Below the pieces are notes generated by a model that searched no databases, was not told the DNA's origin, and worked only from the letters and a program-made list of their open reading frames with translations. From Lingula anatina (Eukaryota > Brachiopoda > Lingulata > Lingulida > Lingulidae), in contig NW_019775649.1 of assembly GCF_001039355.2 (NCBI RefSeq), forward strand, positions 10,729 to 74,728: a stretch of DNA of 64,000 nucleotides, given 5' to 3'. Of the stretch, positions 51,017-61,625 are shown one piece after another. Both the position numbers and the translations under genes were made by a program. Positions within the stretch are counted from its first letter, which is position 1, and the number at the start of each line of letters is the position of its first letter.

Positions 51017-52575
51017 TTACCCAGTAAAAACAGAAGTATGGTTTGACAGTTCTTGAGCAATTAACAGAGTTTTTTAATATGAAATTCTAAAGATTGCCTT
51101 TATTGTTACGATTCAACAGAGCTACATAGATCTAATATAATTACTCCAATTATAACTCCGTGCCCAACGAAGATTAAACAGTTCAATATCAATTCAATTC
51201 CAATCACTTGGAATCAAACACAATTAAAAACACCATTTACATACCAGTAGACAGCGTCAAACATTTTAAATTAAGCAACATAATCAGTTAATTATTCCCT
51301 ATAATAAACATACGCAATCATGATGCAATAGTATTGAACGACTTACGTTTAATTGGACATGATGTCAGATTAACGTCATCAACCGCTATATCGCTGACGT
51401 AAGACCCCGCGTAATGTGTGGCTTCAACAGCTTCAATTACAATCTGAAATCAAATGGGCAACTATCAAACCAAAAGGAAACAAGCACTAGATTTCCATCT
51501 GATAGAACTTGCGTCGAAAAGAACTTTTTTAGCAAAAAATCAGAGGAAGAAGATTAAATCTACGACTTATAAACCTACTTGGTTGTCCTGCAGTTAATAA
51601 AAATGTGACGCAAATAAGAGAAATAGCCATCAATATCCCAAAATTCTAATCAAACATAAGAAAAAGTTAAAGGATGATATATTTTGATGAAGTGAACATA
51701 AACACGAAATCTATGAATCTAAAGTATCAGTTAGCGGTGAACTTTGCCATAGTTACCTGAAATTCTTGTAACATGGCTGGCAGGTGTACGTTGGCAAACT
51801 GCCACTCGTCTGACAGCATGCTCTGAGTGCCATTTTTATGGAACAGCAACACCTCGGGAAGTCCAACTGGCTTGATATAGATATTCAGGTCACCCATCAC
51901 TTTTATGCATATAAAGAACAATAGTAAATCTTTATTGGTTTTATCTAGGTGCTACACTTATCTTTATCCTTCTCTGTGAATCCTTCTCTTTTCTCGTGAC
52001 AAGAAAATGAGACTTCGTGTCAGAACTTTACGTTACTCGGTTGAAAACGATACAAGTATTTTATAACAAATAGAATAAGACACGCAACAGTGACGTTATA
52101 TGTTTTTTTAAAGCTCAAAATAGTTTTTCATCCCTTAGTTATCATAGGTTTTCTTGAAGCAAGAAATAAAAACAATGAGAAGATGTCCAAATACCTTTCT
52201 TACCAGTAAAATGCGAGAGAGACTAGATGACTTACGTTTGGGACTGGGGCCCTGCATATGATACCAGAATTGGAAACAACGTTCTTGTGTCTCAGCCCCC
52301 AGTACCCGGGTAACCAGACGTGCTTTTTGTCCAGCCGCTGTGTCTGACGACTCCAAGTAGATGTAAAAACCTTGGAGAAAGATAGCGAATGTACTATAAA
52401 ATACGCCATCTAATATAACATCATTTCATATTGTTTTCTTTTTTGTTCCTTGCAGAGTCCCCTTCTGTACACGAAACCACGCAAGTAGAAAAACTTAATT
52501 TGTCACATATATGAAAACTACCCACTAAACCGAACATGTCCTGCGAACCACTGCGAATTTCATGAAGACTTAACC

Positions 52576-52611
<36 letters not shown>

Positions 52612-54994
52612 TTTAATCGATGTTAAGAATTAAGAAATTAGAGCCAAGAATTACTATGTCAGACACACTCTCTGAAGTCCAGTCACTCTTTTTGGGGAAT
52701 TACTGGGGATGAAACAGGTTACCTTTTGTAGAATTTGTAGTGTGGTCATAAGTTGGTCCAGTGTACGCAGACGGCGTCTGTCCTCTGTGCCGTCTCCAGT
52801 CAGCGTGGTCAGCACTGTCCTGAAGCCAGCCGCAAAGGTTTTCCTCGAAATCGCAAGCAACGGATGCGGCGCCGTTTGCAGGGGGCACATCTAAAAAAAT
52901 GTTTCATAGCAATACTCGTATCAACACAAGTTACCCTCGACTGAAAATGAAAACTGACAATACCAATGATCGAGTGTTTATAATCTTAGAAATCAAAATA
53001 GTCCTTTTCGAGATCTGAATCCTAATATTGTTATACAAGTAAACACGGCAATACCGTAATGCATGATGTTCAACACAATCACAGCATTGCGACAGAGAAG
53101 CAGTTGCAGTCCTGCAAACCAAATCTCACGAAGAGAACCAGGGTTCATTCAACTTACACTTGCAAGCAGGCACTGTCCCGTTCCACGAGCGCCCATCACA
53201 CAGCAAAACGTCAGAACCCTCTATCTCAAATCCAGGTGGACAGCTGAACTTCAGGAGAGCACCAGCGTACCACTGTGCCACTTGCAAGTTCTTTTTGTCT
53301 AGGTCAGTGAAGGGAGGGCATGTCGGAGCTGAATCATGTAAGATAAAATACAGGTTAATCCCAAACCTGATTTAAGATATGCCTGATAGAGTATTGTATA
53401 AGCTTGGATGCCCAGTGCAAGTATTGGTGAACATCATAGGTGTGTTGTTCTGTTTTTAAATATAGTTTCCAGAATGAACAGATGTTTCCTGATCATCGAA
53501 AACATTTCCAAACTTGTCGTAAAAGACATATAAGACAGAGACAATTCTTACTCAAGATCGGGAGTGAAATTCGTAAAATATTGAATAGATATTTCGGCAC
53601 TGACTTTTTGTACACAGAAACTTATCTTAAGGTATTAATTTCAGGACAAAAATTAAATAAAAAATATGGAAAGAGAGCCAATTTGCAATGTTGTTGAAAA
53701 AGATACCACTTTTTTTAAAGTCTCTTCAGCAAATTTATGAGCATATTTCAATTGTCTAATAGGCATCTTCACCACTGTATACATTAAGTCAAGGCATATA
53801 GACCTTACCTACACAGATGGGTACTGGATGGGACCAGTCTCTACCCAGACACACGGCAAAGGACTTGCCGACGAGAGTGTAGCCAGAGCGGCAACGGAAA
53901 CTTGCCTGCCTCCCTCTGAACCGGTTCTTGACGCGCCCGTTCTTTAGTTTTAATTTCGGACATTGAACCCCTTTTCTTGCTGCCACTTGACATATAAAAT
54001 GAAAAAAAAAAGACATTCTAAATCTTTTGACCGAGTTCAAACCAATTGTCTGCGTCTGTTTAAATAAATTATCGACTCGTTTCCAATAAAACAAAGTATT
54101 TGAGGTTATAAAAATTTAAGAATAACACATTTACAAATACAACCCCAGGAATTTCAACTTGATGCATGATACTACTTCATGGCAATGTTGACTTCACAAT
54201 TAAATTAAAATTGTTCTCAGTCACTTCAAAATGAAAGTGGCGCTCCCTACAAAATCAGTCCACAAGCACACTGCCGAAGTTTTCCGTTTCATTTGCAATA
54301 TATATATCATTTTAAACAGCGCTGACAGGCCGATCTTTCATCCTTCAGGGCCGTCTGAAATTTAAGTTACCACAGGCAAAAATGACACTCCTTCCGTTTT
54401 CTCACTTACCCCCACTACCCCTACCTACATCTGTCCATTTCACGATACGACCGTTTCATTTAGTGTTCAATTACTCTCAGGACTGCCATGCAATTTTTTC
54501 ACATTTTCAACTCGCACAATTAACCAGTGGCTTAATCATGCCACTATTCCCCAGCACATAGAGTAGGCCTACGGAGTAAGGTTACAGAAAATAGGCAACT
54601 CTTAAGACGTCAGTTCCAAGGTAGTCATCTGTCTAAGAATGGCTTTTGAACTAGATATACGTGCTCCATTCACTGATGTCTCAAATCGGCAGTTGGCCTA
54701 CACGTTAGTGTTTAGACAAAAAGAGTTTTAATTATAGTGAGAGACGACAAATTTTTATCGAAATAAACAAATTGGGATGCTGCAGTAAACCGCACAAACA
54801 AGCGTTAAGGCCTAACTAAGATATCTTGCAAAAACTAAGAGATACGCAATTCAAAGTAAAATAAAATAAAATAACTCGAAAATTATAGGCGGAAAAGTCA
54901 AGGTGAACATACCTTTACCCGGTTTTGTTTCTTGAGCATTTACCGCCAAATTCACTCCGAGAAATGCGAGAAAAAGATACTTTACGAACTGCAT
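49646..54994 (-). CDS. Single-pass membrane protein: signal peptide, two Sushi/CCP, MAM, Ser/Thr stalk
   Basis: Eight exons join in frame to 548 residues: 54913-54994, 53809-53985, 53158-53328, 52723-52890, 52236-52370, 51757-51899, 51347-51443, 49646-50319. Residues 1-20 are a signal peptide. Two Sushi modules follow: about 36-86 (CPKLKLKNGRV, FRCRSGYTL, WSHPVPIC) and about 90-143 (CPPFTD, FSCPPGFEI, WNGTVPAC). A MAM domain spans about 156-321 (CDFEENLCGW, FYIYLESS, FQFWYHMQG, LNIYIKPVG, DIAVDDV..TSC). Then come a Thr/Ser-rich, mucin-like stalk, a membrane helix at about 482-505 (FIIFGIIGGSLVMVFLIAMS), and a tail of about 43 residues beginning RYVSQRRR. MAM and Sushi modules mediate adhesion or complex formation at the cell surface. 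No standard vertebrate orthologue comes to mind, so function is left open. Confidence 0.88.
50967..51016. repeat. (AAT)n microsatellite
   Basis: About 16 units, in the last intron of the Sushi/MAM gene. A similar run lies at 52575-52612. Confidence 0.95.
52575..52612. repeat. (AAT)n microsatellite
   Basis: About 12 units, within the intron that splits the MAM domain of the Sushi/MAM gene. Confidence 0.95.
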
Positions 54995-56868
54995 TGTGAT
55001 TGCTACCTCGAAGCCGGCACAATCTTTGAATGCCGTTTTTCAATTTAAGCATTCAAAATGTTATGCTTAAAATCTGTCGCTTTCTTCTTGGGGTTCACAA
55101 CAATAAAACCGACAGGCAACAAAATGGTGCCACAAAGCAAACAGGAAAATAATGGGGCCGGATAGGTCTATCTGATAGATATTTGACTGATCAACCGAAC
55201 AAATTGAAATCACAGTTACACAGTTCCATTTTTTCTCATTTTTATGCACTTTTAGAATATTTTGCGACAAGTTTGAAGACAGTATTTTCTGACAAGATAT
55301 ATCCAAGGATTTCATGCTCCCCCTCACGCCAACCAACCATTATGGCACTTCATTAAAGTCTTCCTTTCCAGTGACAGGATTTTGATAAGAGCAGACGAGA
55401 AGTCTACTTCCGCCAAGCGCCTCGTTATTGTAAAGAATTTGTATATCAACGCGTCAGATTTTCCGGTCAAAGTTGACACTGGAGACAACCAAAGTTCACA
55501 TAAATGAATCGTTTCCGCAAGGCCTGGCTCGAATATCTGTTTTTAACTACCCATTTTATTTTAAAATATACTCGATTTTTGTTCCTCTCAGCATTACGAC
55601 GGACACGTCACGATCTATCTATCTATACATTATTATCACAACTTTCTTAGTGCAAAAATTGATCAATTTTGGCTGGTTTCATGAAATGTTACCAAGTGCT
55701 TGATCACCGCAACGCACTTCGACCCATTTAAATCTGACCACAAACAACTCCAGGGCTGGATAGGAAGCTTGGTCAAAGAAACGGGAAATAATACCAAAAT
55801 GAATATATAGGTCAAGGGCAAAGAAATGAACATGAATGCTGAATAAAGAGACATCTCAAGATGTACAGTAAACAAACAAAACGTAATACCTAATTCTTAA
55901 CTTATTATTTATGGCAGTATTTTGTATAAAAACTTGGCAACATAAGGCAACAGTACAGCGACGCCTACTGAACAAGTCCTATTACAGGAGAGTTATTCTA
56001 CAACAAGAATGCTGAATGAGGTTTACACACTTCTCGAATGTTTCCTCAAACTAAACATATAACCTACTTTTCTAAATATATATAAAATGATCGCTATGCT
56101 TACACTGTAATGCACTGTTCATAATTATAAGTTGTTTTCACATATGTATAAAATGGTACATAAACCATGTCCTTTTCTTTGGCAAGTATTCAGGTAACAG
56201 CATTAACACACATTACACTACTTTGTTACATGAGCACACATCTCGTGCAAGTTTTATAAGTACGAAGTGAGCCAGTTTCTAAGCATGCATAGTAACTAAA
56301 TGCAAAAATACTGTTGACCATTAATTTGATGAGAGCAAAATTTCTTTAACAAAATTTGCATTGTGTTTGTCTTAATTTAAGAAAGGAGTGCTCATTATCT
56401 AGGCACACCATTACTTTACTATCTATAAGTAAATCAAATAATATTTGGGCAAATAAACATCTCAGTAAAACACATCTCCAGTATTTTGTTGAAATCTGAT
56501 GTCAGGAGTATTAATGAACAAGATTATTCACATTTATGTGTGCATCCAAGTAAATCTAAATTACTTCATCTTCCATGCCTTTAGAGTAAAACCTTACATT
56601 CTTTAAATCCTGCACACTTTTATTTTAGGTAAAAAAAAGTGTCCCTGTCAGAAGAAAAACCTCATCTATAAAACATGAATCCAAGTCATACTAAAATGTT
56701 TATCCGACTTATACGAGTAACAGTTAAATTCTATTAATATCAAAGTAAGTGTACTATTTGTAGCAATACCAATGCTGTAAGGAGTAGAAGAGCTCTATGC
56801 CATACACTGCATGGAGATAATGACTATAAAAGTGGGATTGTTAATTGATAATATTAAAAATTTTGGCA
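54995..56868. other. Intergenic and calumenin 3' UTR
   Basis: It holds the promoter side of the Sushi/MAM gene at low coordinates and the calumenin 3' UTR at high coordinates. I found no coding exon. A motif AGTAGGCCTACG near 54563 belongs to a palindromic GTAGGCCTAC theme seen several times in the window. Confidence 0.5.
56619..56624 (-). promoter_or_regulatory. Candidate polyadenylation signal of calumenin (AATAAA on minus strand)
   Basis: The hexamer lies about 245 bases after the calumenin stop codon. Other A/T-rich hexamers are present, so the actual 3' end is uncertain. Confidence 0.4.
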
Positions 56869-59800
56869 CTAAAATTCATCATGTCTTGTTAAAGCTTCTC
56901 CAAAATCTGTGGCCTGGCTACCAACAAATAAGTCATATTTGTCCAAAATTTCTTCTTTTGTTAGTTGACCATCCTGGAAAAAAACACACATGTAAATGCC
57001 TTGAAATACAAGCTTCAGATTGGACAGGTTTAGAGATTTGATCATTTTGAAATTCAAACTTGTTAGTTGAAATACATACACTGTTAACACATCTTACATT
57101 AAAATATATATTTGTCTCTTACTGAATAATTGGATGAAGAGTTCTTTTTAAAATAAAAAATAAAGAGAAATATATCATAATAATAATACAAGCTAGTGTG
57201 ACACATGACATTGTATTGCAAGTAAGCATAACCCACCTTATCTCTATCAGACTCGTGTATTAAATGTTTGGCCTCGGCTTCAGAGTGGTCATAATCAGGC
57301 GGAATGATCCAATCTTTTACTTCATCCTTATCCATGTAACCATCTTTGTTCTTGTCACGATAAGCACCAAATTGTTCACGCTCATTTTTTACCCAGTCTG
57401 GCTCTTCTTCATCATCCTTATTGGGCCACATGTCACCTATAAGAGAAAGGGATCTACTGAGACAAAACCATTTCTATAAAAACAGCAATTTGACACTCTT
57501 AATGCAACATCTTTTTTTTTTAATCTTACTTACTTTACTACAGGATAAGCCCCTACTAAACTCCATATAGATACAATTACTAGATCATTCTTAATTCTTA
57601 TTGTCTCTCAAGGTTGAAATTGAAAGGTTAACTTGCTCATGTGTTTACACCCTGCTACAACAACCTACCTATATATTCCTGTAAACTTATTTTTCCATCT
57701 TTGTCCTTGTCAATATCTTCCATTGTTTCCTAAAAACATTAAAAAATAATTTTCTTTAAAATTGAATTCTGTAACAAAACACAAATCCTAAAAATACATC
57801 AACACAAAGATGATGCACATGGAGAAGTTACTAAAGAAGATTGCAAGAATCATAGTCAACACAAACAAAATCGTCTCTCCAATCATGTAAATAAATAAAA
57901 CCATTTAACACAGAATATATAATATCCCTTTTATTTAAGAATTTCACATGGACTCATCACTTACTAGCACCACTATTTCTCTCATGTGTTCAGCCTCCTC
58001 AGGATGGAGAAAATTAGCAAACTCGTCTTTGGTCAAAGCACCATCCCCATCTGCATCAGCTTTTTTAAACCGCCTCTCATCACGATCCATCATGTCTTTG
58101 TAATCATAGCCACTGTCTCCTGCTTTGGTATCTCTTCCTAGAAATTAAATATCAATTGAAAATGTTTATTAATCAACAAAAACACATGAAGTTTCCAAGG
58201 TGCAATATCACTCCTTTCAAAGTGGTTTTAAATGTACAACAGATATTTTTTTCAAATCAAAACTGGCTTTCAGAAAACATAATCATAACAAGTCTTGTCA
58301 AAATGAATAAAAAGCATGACACAATACCCCCCCTCCTCTCATAATAAAATATCTGCTCCTGCATACCATCTTTTAAAAATCCATAGGTTCTGTCTTTGTA
58401 AGCTTCCCATGTGAGCTTGTCTCCCTCCACCTTCTGGTCCTGCACCCACTGTCTCTCTGTGTCCTGGTACACATAGCGCTTCTGGACATGCTGGATCCAC
58501 TCCTTCAACTCTTCCTCTGACACCTGGCCATCTTGATTTCTGTCTATTTTGTCTATTATTTTACTGTGAAAGAAAATAAGCATTCATCATATGTTACGGA
58601 TAAAAATGACCACTTGCGTTTCTTTTTGCATAAAAATTTTTCAAAAAAAAAAAAAAAAAAATGTGACTTTCATTTTGACTTGACTGATAACATCCCGTGT
58701 CAATGAGATATCTGGCATCCCACACAATTCTCGAAAGAATATTCTGCAAATCCTTAAATCAACTGCTACACAGATTCAGTATCAGATAATCCTGTTTTAC
58801 CATCATGTTTATATCACATTATAGGGGAAAAAACAGCAAGAAATGCATTTTAATATAAAACACATTTCAAATGAAGAATTTAATAATTGCTCAAATTCTG
58901 TATATATCTGTAGAGCATATACTTACGATAATCTTTCTTTACTCTCTTCAGGTGTGAGTTGATCAAACGTCTTGGCTTCCTCTTGTCCTAAAAAGGCTTC
59001 GTGGTCATATTCTGCATTATGTTCCTCGCCTTCATAATGCTGTTCATCGCTTAGGTCCTAGATTGCATTTAAACAAATAATTCAATACATTTTTCATTCC
59101 TTTATGATTTGTTTTATTCTTCTATACATAAAAAATTATTAATATTTGTCACAAATGATCATAAAGTAATTGTAAATTTACTTTCTGAGTTCATATAAAA
59201 ATATAGCTTGTACAAATTATGATATTAAAGCATATATTAAATGTTCAATAAAAAAAAATTTGATGAGCATATGCATGTTAATTACATACAAGGTTCCTAA
59301 GGCACCATTCACATGAAAAATCCAAGTTTTATAAATCCAAAAATCCATTGGTGGTATCTAGTGATCACGGTATGTGCCCTGAATACCCCGCGGTGTAATT
59401 GACTAGCAGCGCGAGCGAGTCGTTTCCAAAGCTGTAATTAATTCTTGGCTGTGCTCGAAGGAGATTCTGATGCCTGGACCCATGCGCAGTAGTACCTCTT
59501 AACTGTGGATTTCATCAGTTTGCACTCATATCTGTCGTGTGTATATGGACCTCATCTTCTTCTTTTGTTGCACAAAATCGACAAACACATTTTTCAAAGC
59601 AACTGTGACTGTCATTTTCTTTCTCTCTAACTTATTACTGCGCATGCGTCCAGGTGTAAGAATCTCCTCCGAGCGCAACCGAGATTTAATTACAGCTTTG
59701 GAAGCAACTCGCTCGCTCCGCTAGTTAATTACGCCATGGGGTATTCAGGGCACAGACCGCTAGATACCACCAATGAATTTTTGGAATTGGGATTTTTCAT

Positions 59801-60418
59801 GTGAACAGTGCCTAAGTTATGATGTTTATACTGACAGGAAATTAAGCAATGGTATTACTAATCACATTTAAACGAGCAAACTTGTTCCATGCAACTTAAA
59901 TAGTGCTAATCACATACAGAACCACAATGTTTTCATTGCGTAAGTAAGTAGGAAGTGGCACTGGATAATCAGACACAGCATAATCTTCTGTAAGAATTAA
60001 GTAACCCTCATTCCCTGATGAATATGCTCTGTTTGACATTGAAATATTGGAGGTAATTTATTTCTATATGAAGCTGTTGACTGAAGAAAACTTCTTTATT
60101 CTTATTACATAACAGATGATGAAATTCTTCTCTGTTATGCAATTTTTGCATTTAAAGTTGCATCAACTCTGTTCAGAACTCTGAAAATTTCAAAACGGCA
60201 AGTTATTCACACTATTTATTTTTTTCTGGCTGATGCAATGTGCATCCACAACAATTAAGCTGGCTACAGGGTGAAAAAGACAATTGAACCCCTACCTTAT
60301 CCAAGGATCGGGATTTGTGATCCTCTGATTTGGTGGGGATGGCAGAAGAGCGACTGGTGGCCACAAGAGCCAGTACCACCATGCAAGCACATGACCTCAT
60401 GATTCCACTGTTTATCAT
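56869..60418 (-). CDS. CALU: Calumenin (CREC family, ER/secretory-pathway Ca2+-binding protein)
   Basis: Seven exons join in frame to 329 residues: 60296-60418, 58927-59057, 58367-58563, 57965-58137, 57669-57729, 57237-57436, 56869-56973. A signal peptide ([20 protein letters not shown], from the second Met) leads to six EF-hand regions. Clear loops are at about 92-103 ([12 protein letters not shown]), 178-189 ([12 protein letters not shown]), 215-226 ([12 protein letters not shown]), 256-267 ([12 protein letters not shown]) and 292-303; the second hand is degenerate. The C-terminus is HDEF, the calumenin variant of the HDEL retrieval signal, which favours CALU over reticulocalbins. In animals calumenin binds Ca2+ with low affinity and regulates ER Ca2+ handling and gamma-carboxylation. 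The ATG sits six bases after a TTTATTTCAG acceptor, so the 5' UTR is spliced. Confidence 0.95.
59301..59812. mobile_element. PIF/Harbinger-like foldback MITE in calumenin intron 1
   Basis: Both ends begin GGCAC(C/T).TTCACATGAAAA, and the inverted arms extend about 190 bases: TTGGTGGTATCTAG, GTGCCCTGAATACCCC, CCAAAGCTGTAATTAA and GCATGCGCAGTA blocks recur in mirrored order. TAA flanks both ends (59298-59300 and 59813-59815), matching the 3-bp T(A/T)A target duplication of PIF/Harbinger. The roughly 130-base centre has no meaningful frame. Arm mismatches of roughly one in eight suggest moderate age. Confidence 0.82.
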
Positions 60419-61232
60419 TCACTTCTGAAATAAATGCATAAAAATATTATGCAGATCTCAAAATTAAATAATATTTTGTACAGGGTGGCATAATGTATAG
60501 AACAGTGAATAAAACGTCTGCTACTTTATAACTGTCAAATAATTCCAAATCACAAATCAAAGAAATAAAAACGGAGGAAGAACATCAACTTATCTCTTCA
60601 CAAAGCTCTTGGCACAAAGCATTTTAAATGGAATTATTTTAAAAAAATGGAAAATGCAATACGGTTTATGAGACTAACAAACTGATATATTCACAATCTG
60701 CAATACTCTTAATTGTCATCTTAAATGCTTTAGTATCGACATCAACTGTCATGATCGCTCACAATAACATTTCAAATATACAATTTGCATACGCTATGAA
60801 GGAAACGGTCTCCTTGTTCCAACGTGGGTTTTCCAGAAACCTGTTACAAGAAAGTGTCTCTGTGTTCTGCTCCGTCCAGTTTCAAGTGAGGGACTGCTTG
60901 CATCAGTCAAATTCCACGAGTTTTTCTAGAACTCACCACTGCCACGTAGCAATGCGACGTGGCTTATTGCATCAATCGAATAAAGGATATCATTTAACCA
61001 CAATTTCCCTGGAAATTGACACAGTACACGACATCGTGTCAACTGTAAACAGTGCCTTGTCAACGTGTCAGAGAGAGATCCGGTTTCTTTGATCGTCAGT
61101 GAGTTGACATGATCAAGGAATTTCCTTTCAACGTGGCTACTTTCCATAAACAAGTCTAGATACTGAGATAAAAGATAACATCGAGGGATGAAAATATAAA
61201 TAAGAGAGTTGCAAACAAAACAGAATACTTAC

Positions 61233-61320
61233 TGAATTCCTGAAATGAGTTGAATAGCAGGGAATCCCTTCAAATGACAGCACGCTGTCGCCTCTTTACT
61301 ACCTTACACGCGAGAAGACC
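61233..61320 (-). other. CALU: Probable non-coding first exon of calumenin
   Basis: On the minus strand GGAATTCA|GTAAGTATTC is a strong donor at 61232-61233, and the coding exon at 60418 starts six bases after an acceptor. The two fit as a 5' UTR intron of about 0.8 kb. The upstream (higher-coordinate) border is approximate, since the transcription start is not visible. Confidence 0.5.
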
Positions 61321-61625
61321 TTTTGAATAGGACACCAAGAGACGTCCAATTAAAGAAGCTAAAATAACCCACGTGATTACAATGTCCAATCAAATTCTGT
61401 CAACGTGGCCGACTTGCCAAGCTGGCAAGGCCAAGGTCAGATGTAACCCGATACCTCATTGGGTTATCTTCACTTCGCTTCGCGGAATTCCAATATGTCT
61501 GCCCCCTGTGTTTTTGTTTCCGCTGGGTTATGATTTCTATTTTTACTGTTATCAGTGGCTGCCAAGCGTTGATTAACGCAAAACATTCAAAAGAAAATTG
61601 GTTAGCAACACTAATCTCATTCACC
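61300..61625. promoter_or_regulatory. Divergent promoter region between CALU and SCNM1
   Basis: The putative CALU first exon and the SCNM1 start codon are only about 300-390 bases apart, head-to-head. There is no TATA box at a fitting place on either strand. The region is less A/T-rich than the flanking introns (for example CCACGTGA and GCTTCGCGGAATTCC). This suggests a shared housekeeping-type promoter; it is inferred from arrangement. Confidence 0.45.

Noticed and set aside
60751-61092. 113-codon plus-strand frame in the calumenin 5' UTR intron
   Set aside because: No recognisable residues; it overlaps another open frame on the opposite strand in the same interval, as expected by chance.
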